Assembly: GCA_014155875.1 (NCBI GenBank)
Contig: JACEFZ010028134.1
Span: 62,001-126,000, forward strand
Direction: 5' to 3'
Origin: Cepaea nemoralis
Lineage: Eukaryota; Mollusca; Gastropoda; Stylommatophora; Helicidae
Length of the DNA stretch: 64,000 nucleotides
The notes beneath the pieces are model-generated. The model made no database searches and was not told the DNA's origin. It was given only the letters and a program-made list of their open reading frames with translations. Numbering within the stretch: the stretch's first letter is position 1; every line of letters starts with the position of its first letter. Shown here in pieces: positions 9,634 through 20,406 of the stretch. The position numbers and the translations under genes were made by a program.

Positions 9634-12147
9634 CTATACTGAGTATATAGCATATATACTCCCTATACAGTATATATCCTTTCCTGGGGCATACAGCTCA
9701 CCAGCCTTGGTGCCCCTGAGAAGGTATTGTTGGGACACCCTAGGGAGGCTGCACGCGTCTTTGAATATGTCGATTCCCCACTCTCCGTAGAAGGCCTTCA
9801 TCTTCCCTAAGGCCTCGATGCCTGGACCGACGTCGAGGTTGTTGTAGTACCTCAACCAGTCGGCAAAAGTGGTAATTCCTTTTTTCTTTGAAGAGACGCT
9901 TGCAACTCCTCCACTCCTCCAACGTGAGCACGTATCCACCCTTTAAGCTGGAATACCACGCGGGGTAGTCGGGCAGACCTGGGTAGTTCAGCTTCTCAGG
10001 TGTGTCGAGCCATTCATACGGTAGCCACGACTTGGTCGCCGTGCAGCCATAGGCTCGCACCCATGCATCTTACGTGATGCCGGGGGCCAGGTAGTTGACA
10101 ATATCAAGGAACTTGAACTTGGGTGTGATGAGGAACATTATCTTTGTCCCTTGTGCGGCCACGTTGATCTTCCGGCAGGTGTCTGCGAGCTCCACTACTA
10201 AGTGTTCCTTGATTAGGTTTAGGTCGTACCGGCCTGAGTTGAAGCCCAACACAGGGACTTGCCCAACCACTCACGCATTTCCTTCTGCAGTTTTGGGTGC
10301 AGCTTGTCCAGGTCTTCCGGGAGGTAACGCGCTTCCATCTCGGCTCGTATCGCGGATGCGCGCCGACGCAGGTCCGCCAGGAAGCTGGCTATCAAGGCTT
10401 TTGGGTCTGCATTGCTCAGGTGGGTCGGCTGCTCCTCTACGGTGTCCCCCACCGAAACAAATATCGCAATCTGGTGGCTCTCATAGGAGAGGTCGGTGTG
10501 GGGCGCTGGGTTTGAGCCTTGTCGTGCCAGGCCTCAAAGTCATAAAAGATCGCATGAGGGTAGACCTCCGTCTGCACCTGAGGCATTGGGGCGCGAGACA
10601 GAGGTGGTCGCTCACACTCCCACACTAACACCAGATTATAGCCAGAGGCCTTTATTTTCTCTCCGCGGCGGAGGGTTTTCTGATACAGCTCGTCGGCGTT
10701 GGGGGCCTCACTGTAGGTGGGACACCCATGCCAGTGGCAGCCGTGATATTGGTACACCGTGTGGGTGGCCGGATCGTAGCCATCCACCAAACGATCCACC
10801 GCTCTCCCCCATGCCCGCAGTATGCGTGGTGGATGTGGCGCCCTGATTTTTCGGCCATGTGCTCTAGGATGGAGCTGCGGCTGGCGTTGTTTTCGGGGTA
10901 GAAAACTTTCCCGTATGCCGACTGCGGCCGCTCCACCTCTTTCCATGGACAGAGGACCGTGGTTTCCCCTCTGCTGCAGCGGTAAGCGTGGCGCTGGAGA
11001 TGACAGGCCTGGGTGCAGCGCTGATTGCAATGCTGGCACTGAAAAAGCTTCGCCAGCTTTGGCAGGTCAGTTATCAGGACTTGGTGCCGACGCGCTCGTA
11101 GTTCTCGGCCCGCATTACCAACCGCCACACCCCCTATTCGGTTGGCTCATAGACGCGGATCCCTAACTTCAACCTCTCCTCAAACACTTTTAACGAATCC
11201 AAGCCTGGCTTGTCTGGGGTGTCCGTGGCCCACAGCCTTTGTGTCAGCTCTCGTGCTGCGGCGGTGCAACGGTCTGGCCTCGCGCCGTAGTGGACGGCTA
11301 GGCATCGGAACAGACAGAGATTGTTGTTGTATGTGTCCAACGCGTGCAGTCCCTGCTTGTGCCGCAGCAAGTCCGGCAGTCGCCCTGCCCCTAACAGCAC
11401 CTGGGGAGTGAGGATCGCCTTGCACCCACCTTACAAAGACCCACTTGGTGTTCGGGCGGTCGATTTGGCCGGTGTCGAAGCGGATCTCATCACGCCCTGC
11501 CAACCACTCTGCGGCTGTTGCAGTGTGGTGTATCAAATCACGCGACCTGCGTAGGGTTTTGTGGAACAACTTGACGTCTCCGTTTTCGATGTTTCGGATT
11601 CGGTAGGTTTAGGCGTACCGCAGATAGAAGGCTGACCTCAATGCATCGAGGTGGGGCATGAGCCTCTCTACGATCGGACCATCTAGCCCTCGGAAGAGCT
11701 TCAACGTGATTGTTCGCCTCCCCCGCTCTTCCCTATCCTTGGGGATTACCTCCTCTAGGAGTTGGGGACCACGCTGGGTGATGAGTCGAGCTAGTGGCTC
11801 TGGGTGTAGATAACGAAAGTGGCGCCTTATTGAATTGGCGTTTAACACAGCGAAGCATTGTAACGGGTGCATTCGAGCCCGGGCGACGTATTTACGTGCT
11901 CGCAGGGCGGCGGTGACCTCGTCTTCCAACCGCGCAGCCTCCCGCGATTACTGCGCTGCGTCCTGGACTCCCCCCCCCCCCCCCGAAGAGCTGGATACCA
12001 CCCGGTGGTGGCGGCCCGCTCGAGTCGGGTGACGTGGACTGCGTCTCTCGCCTGAGCTATCTCCCGGGCAAGGACGGCCTTGCGGCGGTGGCTGTATGGC
12101 ATCCCATACTGGCGAGCTTGATTTTGCAACTGTTTTGCGGTGAACAT
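9634..12147 (-). pseudogene. Polinton/adintovirus-like protein-primed DNA polymerase B, N-terminal half, broken
   Basis: A minus-strand polymerase relic of about 2.5 kb spread over several frames. The 5' part starts MFTAKQLQNQARQYG, followed by a basic region and LCLFRCLAVHYGARP. A Cys/His-rich segment (CQHCNQRCTQACHLQRH) and an endonuclease-like YQYHGCHWHGC motif come next. The 3'-5' exonuclease motifs of family B polymerases follow: HAIFYDFEAWHD (Exo I, about 10,521-10,545), VLGFNSGRYDLN (Exo II) and YYNNLDV (Exo III). It ends near YLLRGTKAGELYAPG, before any palm motif, so the polymerase active site is missing. At least five frame changes plus a 15-base C run near 11,970 show decay. GC content is clearly higher than the flanks. 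Polintons/adintoviruses are large animal elements that encode their own protein-primed polymerase. No capsid or integrase gene is present here. Confidence 0.82.
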
Positions 12148-12276
12148 GATTACTGCTGGACTCGTACCGTCAACACTCCACTTTTCTCTAAATGAAAATT
12201 TCTTTTGCCGGAATGTAAATATTTATTCATTTCAGGCGCCTCCATTCACAGAGGAACGGACCCTCTTGTTGGTATC

Positions 12277-12474
12277 TCAGTTTGTGGTATTTAATGTTGG
12301 CTCCGCACGGCCGGCAGAGGCAAGGGTGGTTTTCACCCCGATGCCGCAGCTAGTACAGGCGGCTGTGAAACCCCCCTTCTTGAGATGCACGTTGTGCTTC
12401 CGGCAGTATTCCCCCCTACACCGCCGCTCACACTGGCGCGTCGTCCCCAACAGTAGCCACCGACACTTGTTCAT
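12277..12474 (-). CDS. Small Cys-rich protein of the Polinton-like element
   Basis: 65-codon minus-strand frame just upstream of the polymerase relic and in the same direction. Cysteines and a histidine are arranged QCERRCRGEYCRKHN, then CTSCGIG, consistent with one or two zinc-binding sites. I associate a small protein of this layout with the same class of polymerase-bearing elements, but I assign no activity. The frame is intact, unlike its neighbour. Whether it is expressed is unknown. Confidence 0.55.
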   Translation of the reverse strand: MNKCRWLLLGTTRQCERRCRGEYCRKHNVHLKKGGFTAACTSCGIGVKTTLASAGRAEPTLNTTN

Positions 12475-12564
12475 GGTGCGTACCTCTATATCTCATACAG
12501 CTTTAATTCCAAAATAATTTATCTGGCTATGAGTAATATATCGAGTCAGAATGATACTACCGAG

Positions 12565-12730
12565 GCGAGCCTCTCTTGCTGGGGTCGGTTCGGACCCCCT
12601 TAGGGGTGCGAATGGGGGTCGGTGTGGACCCCTTTTCGACCTCTTAGGGGTGCGAATGGGGGTCGGTGCGGACCCCTATTCGACCCTCCTTAGGGGGGTG
12701 CTAGGGTGGCGGTATCGGTGCCTAACGCGG
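12565..12730. repeat. GC-rich tandem repeat, about 3 units
   Basis: The units contain GGGGTCGGTGTGGACCCC, TTAGGGGTGCGAATG and CGACC. GGGGTC and GACCCC within each unit are complementary, so each unit can form a hairpin. It lies between the Cys-rich ORF and a LINE fragment and may be the end or control region of the Polinton-like element. Confidence 0.6.
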
Positions 12731-12782
12731 GGGTGTGGGGTGGTGGTATTTGAGTCGGGAGTGCAGGGAGTGGCCTGCAGGG

Positions 12783-13503
12783 GCCACGGAACTAAAAATC
12801 CAGCAACTATTTCAGGACAATGCTCACTCGAGTGATGTGATTATCTACACAGATGGTTCGGTGTCAAGAGGTGAGAGAAGTGGCTGGGGGTTCATAGCCA
12901 AAGCTAATGGTCGACGTTTGGTGCAGGAGAGCCTGGCATATGATACCACAACATCCAGCTTAAGAATGGAGGTGGAGGCAGTCACTGCGGCTCTCCGCTG
13001 GATGGATAATACGACACACAAACACATCGTGATGTTAATGACTCAGAAAGCATGCTGACGAGGGTGAGGGTGGGCAGGCTTCGTGAGAAGTGGCTTGCTT
13101 CGCTTCGGAGGTCACGGGTGACAAGCATCGCCTGGATCTTTTCTCCGGGGCATGCCGGTGTGCTGGGAAATGAACAGGCGGACAGATTGGCTGGCTCTGC
13201 AGAGATTGGTGGAGTATTGATACATGACAAGGCAGACGTGGTTGTGGCCTCGTGGGAGCACATGTACACCTCGGAGGAGCAAATGGATTACCATGCGCTG
13301 GCAAGAATGAGACAGCGAGGAGTGACGAGGGGATCTGGCCGACGCTCAACGCTCAGAGGAAAGGCGAGACGAACATATAATCAGATTGCTACTGGTACTA
13401 TTGGTGTTGGAACTCTTCGCTGGCTGCTGAGGATGGGGACGGAGCGCTTATGGGAATGCCCCGAATGCTGTGGTGTCGATTCCTAAATCAATCAATCAAT
13501 CAA
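12783..13503 (+). pseudogene. RNase-H-bearing LINE, 3' end (5'-truncated)
   Basis: Two adjoining frames encode the RNase H domain: IIYTDGSVSRGERSGWGF (first Asp), SSLRMEVEAVTAALRW (Glu), then after a frame change FSPGHAGVLGNEQADRLAG (the HxGxxxNExAD end of the domain). The tail follows: GTIGVGTLRWLLRMGTERL, WECPECC and an (AATC)n run at about 13,484-13,503. RNase H after the RT is typical of I/R1-like LINEs. Copies of this 3' end recur at about 22,653-23,150, 33,568-34,010, 46,612-46,900, 53,620-53,985, 57,840-58,215, 4,470 and 39,435. Confidence 0.88.
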
Positions 13504-13589
13504 TCTGAGGCCAAGCCTGGTGAAAGTGGGTTGAGTCTCTGAGGAGGCCAACAAACAAACAAAAGCTAAAGATAACTACAAAAAACATT

Positions 13590-13980
13590 TATCTTTGGTT
13601 GAAACTTACAACATCTGCAACATTTAGTAAATGCGGTTGTTGTACACAGTGATCAACTAGGATTAAAATAAATTGTAAGAAGACATAGATTATGGCTGTC
13701 AATAGGAAGAAAGGATACCACAATATATAGGTAAATGGGAATATACTTCAATAAGTGAATCAGTAAAACTATCCCCGAACAGTCTTAACATCTGATGGGA
13801 GGTGCCTTGAAGAGATTAGAACAAGAATCGCTAACAGCGAAAGTAGCCTTTTGCAAGATGGCTAATGCAATGCTAATTTCAATGCGAAAAAGAGTGTTGA
13901 AGTGCTACATAGACCTGTACTTTTGTTTGTATGTGAGATATGGACACTGAGCAGACACGCTGAAAACATTTAATAGCAGT
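13590..13980 (+). pseudogene. LINE fragment (post-RT region), inverted relative to the next LINE
   Basis: The plus strand reads IMAVNRKKGYHN, LTSDGRCLEE and IRTRIA, followed by a decayed CYIDLYFC segment. It corresponds to the post-RT region of LINE B (28,085-28,300) and retains about 100 codons that LINE B has lost. It meets the oppositely oriented LINE A at about 13,980. Confidence 0.75.
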
Positions 13981-16093
13981 TACTGTTCTCAGTATATACA
14001 CAGCATTTACTGTGCCCTTGCTTTCTACAAACCCACATTGTTCTTCTCCTATTTCGGGTTGTATTTTCTTCCTAGCTCTTTGCATGATAATCCTCAGCAG
14101 AATCTTTGTGGTGTGGCTCATTATACTAATTGTTCTATGTTGATCGCATTCCATGGCTCCTGATTTCTTCGGGATTGCAATAAATATAGAATTACATAAT
14201 TCAGGAGGTATATCCCCAGTATCGTATATTGCGTTCAGCAGCCTGGTGATTTGGTCAATTCCATATTCTTCTAAGGCATTGATCATTTCTACTGTGATGT
14301 TATCTGTACCCTGGGTCTTGCCAGTTTTCATATGGTTAAGAGCATTCTGAACCTCTATCTTCAAAATTGATGGTCCTTCATTATTATTCCGATGAATATA
14401 TTGTTCATCTCTTGCATCATCATAAAGGTCTTTCACATAATCTGACCACGCATGTAAAATCTGATCTTTTTCTATTATGATTTTGCCATCTTTGGTTTTT
14501 AGGCAACCCGTTGATGTGTGTATTCTTTTGTTAGTGATGTCATTAATTCTTTTGTGCATTAATTTGGTATCCCGGGTATTGTGTTGGTGTTCAATTTCCT
14601 TGCAATTTTCCTCAAGCCATGTTTCTTTTGCCTCTTTGCATAGCTTCCTAATTTTCCTATGAATCTCTTCATATTTGTCCTTGTTATTTTTGTTATTTCT
14701 TCTTAATTCCATGAGTTTTAAGATCTCTTCCGTCATCCATTTCTTGCGTCCTATTATCTTTACTTTTGGAATGGTTGTTTCTGCGGCTTGGTTGACTGAT
14801 GTCTTTAACATTTCCCATTGGTCACTGACATCTTGAAATAATATTTCCATATCGGACAATGCATCAAATCTGTTTTTTACCTCTACGTTGAATTTATCTT
14901 TTATTTCCTCACTCTTCAGTGCTTGTAGATCAAATTTTGTGTTTCTTGGTGAATATTTGACTTTCTTTAATTTTATATGTAAATTGCTTAAGATTAATCT
15001 ATGGTCGCTGTAGCAGTCTGCGCTTGGTATAGTTTTTGAAACTTTTACGGCATTTCGAAATCTTCTGTTGATGAGGATGTAATCAATCTGATTTTTAATC
15101 TTATGATCAGGACTCCTCTATGTCCATAATCTCCTTGGGTGCTGTTGAAACCAGGTGTTTCCAATAATCAAATCTTGCTCTTTTGCCCACTGTACTAGTC
15201 TGCAACCTCTTTCATTCTGTTCCCCTAGTCCATGCTTGCCTACTATGCATCCGTCCTGTTGATTTCCAACTTTGGCATTCAAGTCACCCATTATGATAGT
15301 TACTTCAGAATTCTTGCATATTTTGAAGGCTTTCTCTAAATCACTATAAAATTCATCGATGCTGTCATCACTACTGTCAGCTGTTGGTGCATAAACTTGT
15401 ATGACGTTGACATCAAAAGGTCTTCCACTCAACTTCACCAGTAACACTCTGTCTGATACAGTCCAGTATCCTTTGATCGACTTTGCTCTCTCTGTATCCA
15501 TAATAATTGCTACTCCTCGCTGTTGTTTCTCTCTACCAGAATAGATTATTCTATATTCCTCAGATGTCATAATGCCCATTCCTGTCCATCTGGTCTCACA
15601 TACACCTAATAGGTTAATATTTAATCTTCTCATTTCATTCTTAATGTTATCAAATTTCCCATTCCAACTCATAGTTCTTACATTCCAAGTTCCTACTTTC
15701 AGTGTTGATATTCTTTTGCACTCAGTCGCCTGATGACGGTCTGGAGTCACCTTGTGCACATGACTACCCCTACCGGGCGAGGTTACTCCCATGGAGCACC
15801 CATTTACGCCGTTTCTCTGATTATCGATAAGACTGCAGTACATGATATTCTTGGCATCTGTAAAGAAGGTAGTTTGCCATTGCTTTCCTTCCTAGCAGTG
15901 ACCATACTGGTCGATTACCGTAGCCATTGTCTCCCAAAAAGGAGATCCTCTGCCTACCGTCGTGAAGCTGGAAACCATAACTTACAACTATCTGTCGTCT
16001 GCTCTTCATCTTCATCCATCACCTGCACCCATGGCTTCACGTAACCCTGATCGGGGGGATAAACGGGTACTCCACCTTGCCCAAGGGTGGAAT
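13981..16093 (-). pseudogene. APE-type LINE, copy A (inside gag of Gmr1-like copy A)
   Basis: Minus strand. The endonuclease domain (15,843-15,118) carries LKVGTWNVRTM, LGVCETRWTG, VIQVYAPT and IMGDLNAKVG, the catalytic blocks of apurinic-like endonucleases. A second frame (14,859 downward) holds the linker and the start of the reverse transcriptase (IAIPKKSGAMECDQHRTISI, EEQCGFVESKGT). It is broken near 13,981 before the YADD motif. The endonuclease/RT layout resembles RTE-like or CFDP2-related LINEs, but I cannot fix the clade. Its 5' end (16,093) joins Gmr1-like gag at exactly the same bases as copy B. Confidence 0.85.
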
Positions 16094-17475
16094 AATGGAA
16101 CATTATTTACATGAGAAGTCTCTCCGGGGAACCTCTAAAAGTTATAGAAACCATCCCCAAAGATCTTAGGAAAGATTACCATTATATAAAATCTAAAATA
16201 ATGGCACATTTCCTACTGGATGAGGCTGGGTACAGAGAACAATTTAGCAAACTGTCTCCAAAACCAACGCAAACGTTCTCTGATTATATCTCCTTAGTTC
16301 ATGATATTTTCAGTAAATGGCTATCATCAGCCAAAGTTAACAATGATTTTGAGAAATTAAAAGACCTAATTTTAAGAGACAAAGTTATCTCTTCCATTCC
16401 ATCACCTTTTTCGAAGTTTCTCTTAGAGTGTGAATGTGAAACTGTACAACAGATGGAAAAGCGTGGGTCGGCCTATTTCACGGCCAATAAGAACTGTTTT
16501 GCAAATATCCGATCTGACACTGAGTTTGTAGCAGCTGCCAGCTACGACAAATCAAAATCAGAGTCCTATTATAAACAAAAACAATTCAAACCATCTACAT
16601 CCAAAAACTACCCATGTAGATACTGCAGTTTGAATCATAACATGAATGAGATGTGTGACAAACATCCTGGGTACCTCACATACTTGCAGAATTACATAGA
16701 TAAGCAAGATAAAGAGAGAAGAGGCTATAAACGACTGACCAAATGCTTCCTCTGTAAAGCCTATGGCCACTGGCGCAATGTCTGTAAAGGTAGGCAGATG
16801 AGCAAGAAAGCCAATGCTGCCATGTTTGATAGCTCTTCCTCAGATGAGGAACAAGTGTAGACCATCCTGTAAATGTTGCTCAGGCCATAGATGTTTTCAA
16901 TCCTGGAAAAATGTACCACCTGCAACCGATTTCATGAAGATGGCGTATTAACATGCGGCCATTCAGTTCCTATCGCCAGTGAAGAAGCCAATCTGGTGAT
17001 AGACTCAAAAGGTAGACTGAATATTCATAGAGGTTATGTAAATGGCAAAGCTGCCACTGTTTTACGGGATAGCGGGTGCACTCTAGTTGGTTTAAAGAGC
17101 GACTTTATCCTCCCAGAAGATTATACTGGCAGACATATAACATGCAGAACTTTCTCAGGAACATCGAGAAATACCCTCTTGCATGGGCATACATTGACAC
17201 CCCGTTCCTTAAGGGCAAAGTCAAATGCGCAGCATTATCAAACCCATGTTGCGATGTTATTGTGGGAAACTTGCCCGAGGTTAACGATATGCCACATGAT
17301 TCCATCACATCTTCTGCCAATAGTATAGTTGCAAATGTGTTAACATCTGTTTATGATTGTTCTATTCCAAATTCATCACCTCATGAATGCAGTATTGAAA
17401 ATCCATCATCTGCTTATGAGAACATTGCCATAAATCCATTACCATCACATCATTGTATGAATGAGATGTATTAAT
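16094..17475 (+). pseudogene. Gmr1-like element copy A: gag C-terminus and protease (frameshifted)
   Basis: The gag frame opens inside the gene because the LINE removed its start; it can be read from 16,111. It contains two Cys/His motifs: CRYCSLNHNMNEMC and the zinc knuckle CFLCKAYGHWRNVC (C-x2-C-x4-H-x4-C, about 16,747-16,788). A one-base deletion at about 16,855 creates a stop at 16,858. The following frame has CTTCNRFHEDGVLTCGH and the retropepsin site LRDSGCTLVG (DSG). A second one-base deletion near 17,160 shifts the frame again, after which the flap region WAYIDTPFLKGKVKCAAL follows. Copy B lacks both deletions. Confidence 0.88.
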
Positions 17476-17862
17476 GTCTACAATTGATAGTTCACAATCA
17501 CTAACACCTTTTGATGAACTTGATTGTGCAAATGTAACAACTAGATCTGATACAGCTAAGCAAGATCAGATTAAGCAAGTTGAGACTCTAGAAATACTGA
17601 GTCCAGTGACTATGTCCCTTAACACCATAAGAGAAAACTTTATTAAAGCCCAAAAGGCTGATCCATCATTACAAAAGTATTTTAAATTGATAGGCCAAAA
17701 GCCGAGAATGTCAAAGAAGGCTAAGTGGTACTTTGATTTAAAGGATGGTATCCTTACAAGATACTATGTCAAAGATACCGAAACAACAGCGCAAACGGTG
17801 TTACCATTTGAACACCGCAAAAAGCATTACAACTGGCGCACGATATACCCTTTGCAGGGCAT
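17476..17862 (+). pseudogene. Gmr1-like copy A: protease-integrase linker
   Basis: A frame of about 140 codons from 17,474 carries the linker (KAQKADPSLQKYFKLIGQKP) leading towards the integrase. A one-base loss relative to copy B near 17,830 puts the His half of the integrase zinc finger out of frame with the ORF that begins at 17,863. Confidence 0.75.
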
Positions 17863-20406
17863 ATGGCCTATGCCAAAACTAGGTCAAGATTATTAATGCA
17901 GTTCTACTGGCCAAAGTTCTGTAGTGATACAAAACAATACTGCAGATCCTGTGACATCTGCCAGAAGCTTGTGAAAAAAGGTAAACACCCACAAGCAGAA
18001 CTACAGGTAACAGACCTTGCATGTAGACCATTTGAAAAGATATCTGTGGATTTGGTAGGACCTTTAAACCATGTAACAGCTAGAGGGAATAGGTTCATTC
18101 TTACAATCGTAGACCTATGTACAAGATGGCCAGAAGCTATAGCTCTTAAAAATACAACTTCCAAAGACATTGTGGAAGTCTTCTTCCATGTATTTGCTAG
18201 GATAGGATTTCCTGATACGATTTTGTCAGATAGAGGTAGCCAGTTTATTGCAGCTGCGACCCAGGCATTTACTAAGATGTTAGGAGTGCAACAATGTTTT
18301 AACACCCCATACCACCCCAACTCCACTGGGATTATAGAAAAAATAAACGGGGACCTAAAGCATATGTTATCGAAAGTCACTCAAGAACACCCAGAAAACT
18401 GGGACACATATTTGCCTGCCATACTTTTTGCATACAGAGAAATACCTCATTCCAGCACAGGTTTTTCACCATTTGAACTTGTTTACGGTGCCAAACCACG
18501 CGGCTCATTAACAATATTTAATAACTTGCTGACTGAAAGTGTTAGTGAAAGGAAACCAGTGTCCCCTTACGAACATGTTACATCTTTACGGGACAGAATA
18601 ATGAGATCATGTATAATAGCTAAGGAATCATTGAGACAATCTGGTGCTATGTACAGACATTACGCAAACAGAGGCAACAGGACGATAACACTGACACCAG
18701 GACAGGACGTTTTACTACTACTGCCAAGTGACCGACATCTTCTGACTGACTCTTGGCAGGGACCATTCAAGGTACTAAGACAGATATCACCAGTTGACTA
18801 CGAGATTGCAATCAAGGACAAACTTAAAATATTCCACATAGACATGTTTAAACCTTATTACAGCAGAGACAGCGACCAAGACAAGACTGCAGCCAGCACC
18901 ACCATTGTAGACCATACAGACACTGACGACACAGATGAGACTGACGAGATACCAGTTCCATCTCTTGACATGACTGACAATCTAGAAGACATCAAGTTAA
19001 ACCCCAATCTCTCTCAGACAGAGACAGACGAGTGCAAACAGATACTGCAAGACTACAAGACAATCTTTTCCAACCACCCTGGACAGACAGACCTGGTACA
19101 GCATCAGATCATCTTGACATCCGACAAACCAATAAAATGCAGACCGTATTCCATACCCATACATTACAAGGACAAGTTGCATCAAGAAATTTTAGACTTA
19201 GAACGTAAAACCAACATCAGACGATCACAATCACATTTTTGTTCACCCATAGTGATTGTGAAGAAAAAAGACAACACTACAAGACTCTGTGTTGACTATC
19301 GACAACTTAACAGTATCACACAGTTAGATTTAGAGCCAATGAATAACTGTGACGACATACTGACTGAACTGACAGACTCCAAGTACTTTACAAAACTGGA
19401 CATGACGAAAGGCTACTGGCAGATACCGGTACACCCTGACAGCATACATTTGACAGCATTCGCCACGCCCTGGGGTTTATACGAATGGTGCAAGTTGCCA
19501 TTCGGACTAGTCAATGCCCCTGCGACATTTGTGCGTATGACAAGACTTTTACTGACAGACATTCCAAACATAATTTCATCTATCGACGACATTTGTATTC
19601 ACACTAGGACGTTGACAGAGCACTTCACCACCATGCGAAAGACATTCGACCGTATCAAACACCATGGCTTAACAGTAAAGCCTTCTAAAGTTGAAATAGC
19701 CTTTCAACAAATTTCTTTTTTGGGTTACAAAATATCCAACGGCTTTGTCAAACCAGATGATAAAATTGTCTCAAGAATTCTCAAATTATCACTTCCCACA
19801 ACAAAAAAAGAAGTGAGAAGTGTTCTTGGCTTATTAAACTACTATAGGCAGTTTATTCCCAATTTTGCTGAGTTAACAGCATGTTTTTCTAACCTACTAA
19901 CAAAGGACCAACCAAATAAGATTGTGAACAGCGAATGCCTGAAATCTGCATTCACAAAAGTCTTATCTTATTTTTCGAGCGAGCCGATTCTTAAATTGCC
20001 AAATTTAAATGATATTTTCAGATTACGGACAGACGCAAGCTCCACTGCCATAGGAGCCGTGCTGTTACAAAATCATGAGGGGCTACTCCATCCAATCTAT
20101 TATATTAGTCGGAAGCTCCAACCAAGGGAGAGACATTGGTCGACTCCGCAACTGGAGGCCCTTGCTTTAATATTTGCAGTCCGTAAGCTATCCCGTTTTC
20201 TCTTAGGGAAGCATTTTATTATTGAAACCGACAACAACCCACTGACGGTAATCACCACTGGAACTCCAACAAATCAGCGCATAGCCAGATGGTCGCTACT
20301 ACTTCAAGATTTTGATTTTGAAGTCAGGCACATAAGTGGCTCACAGAATACAATTGCCGATCTTCTGTCTAGGTGCCCAGACACGTCCAATAGTCTACCT
20401 GTGTAA
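17863..20406 (+). CDS. Gmr1-type Ty3/gypsy Pol: integrase - reverse transcriptase - RNase H
   Basis: 847-codon uninterrupted frame. Order: the end of the integrase HHCC finger (CRSCDICQ); the integrase core with catalytic positions in ISVDLVG, ILSDRGSQF and GIIEKINGD; a GPY/F module (WQGPFKVL..VDYEI, about residues 295-310). The reverse transcriptase follows (LCVDYRQLNS, KLDMTKGYWQIP, LPFGLVNAPATF), then RNase H (RTDASSTAIGAV, QLEALALIFA, IIETDNNPL, NTIADLLSR). Most Ty3/gypsy elements have RT-RNase H before integrase. Integrase first is the diagnostic order of the Gmr1-like group. The RT catalytic box reads SIDD instead of YxDD (Ser at residue 573, bases 19,579-19,581). This pol frame is the best preserved long ORF in the window, but the element is 5'-broken. 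Confidence 0.95.
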   Translation: MAYAKTRSRLLMQFYWPKFCSDTKQYCRSCDICQKLVKKGKHPQAELQVTDLACRPFEKISVDLVGPLNHVTARGNRFILTIVDLCTRWPEAIALKNTTSKDIVEVFFHVFARIGFPDTILSDRGSQFIAAATQAFTKMLGVQQCFNTPYHPNSTGIIEKINGDLKHMLSKVTQEHPENWDTYLPAILFAYREIPHSSTGFSPFELVYGAKPRGSLTIFNNLLTESVSERKPVSPYEHVTSLRDRIMRSCIIAKESLRQSGAMYRHYANRGNRTITLTPGQDVLLLLPSDRHLLTDSWQGPFKVLRQISPVDYEIAIKDKLKIFHIDMFKPYYSRDSDQDKTAASTTIVDHTDTDDTDETDEIPVPSLDMTDNLEDIKLNPNLSQTETDECKQILQDYKTIFSNHPGQTDLVQHQIILTSDKPIKCRPYSIPIHYKDKLHQEILDLERKTNIRRSQSHFCSPIVIVKKKDNTTRLCVDYRQLNSITQLDLEPMNNCDDILTELTDSKYFTKLDMTKGYWQIPVHPDSIHLTAFATPWGLYEWCKLPFGLVNAPATFVRMTRLLLTDIPNIISSIDDICIHTRTLTEHFTTMRKTFDRIKHHGLTVKPSKVEIAFQQISFLGYKISNGFVKPDDKIVSRILKLSLPTTKKEVRSVLGLLNYYRQFIPNFAELTACFSNLLTKDQPNKIVNSECLKSAFTKVLSYFSSEPILKLPNLNDIFRLRTDASSTAIGAVLLQNHEGLLHPIYYISRKLQPRERHWSTPQLEALALIFAVRKLSRFLLGKHFIIETDNNPLTVITTGTPTNQRIARWSLLLQDFDFEVRHISGSQNTIADLLSRCPDTSNSLPV

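Larger units (their letters stand above)
13981..18545 (+). repeat. Inverted duplication, arm A (pairs with 23,163-27,742)
   Basis: The whole arm, consisting of a LINE on the minus strand followed by Gmr1-like gag, protease and part of integrase on the plus strand, is repeated in reverse at 23,163-27,742. The LINE/gag junction is identical in both arms, so a single insertion was copied rather than two independent ones. Private frameshifts in each arm show that they have diverged since. Confidence 0.88.

Noticed and set aside
10095..10846. Plus-strand frames of 116-177 codons over the polymerase relic
   Set aside because: Shadows of the GC-rich minus-strand polymerase; the recognisable motifs are all on the minus strand.
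12551..12835. 94-codon plus-strand frame
   Set aside because: Its first half is a translation of the GC-rich tandem repeat.
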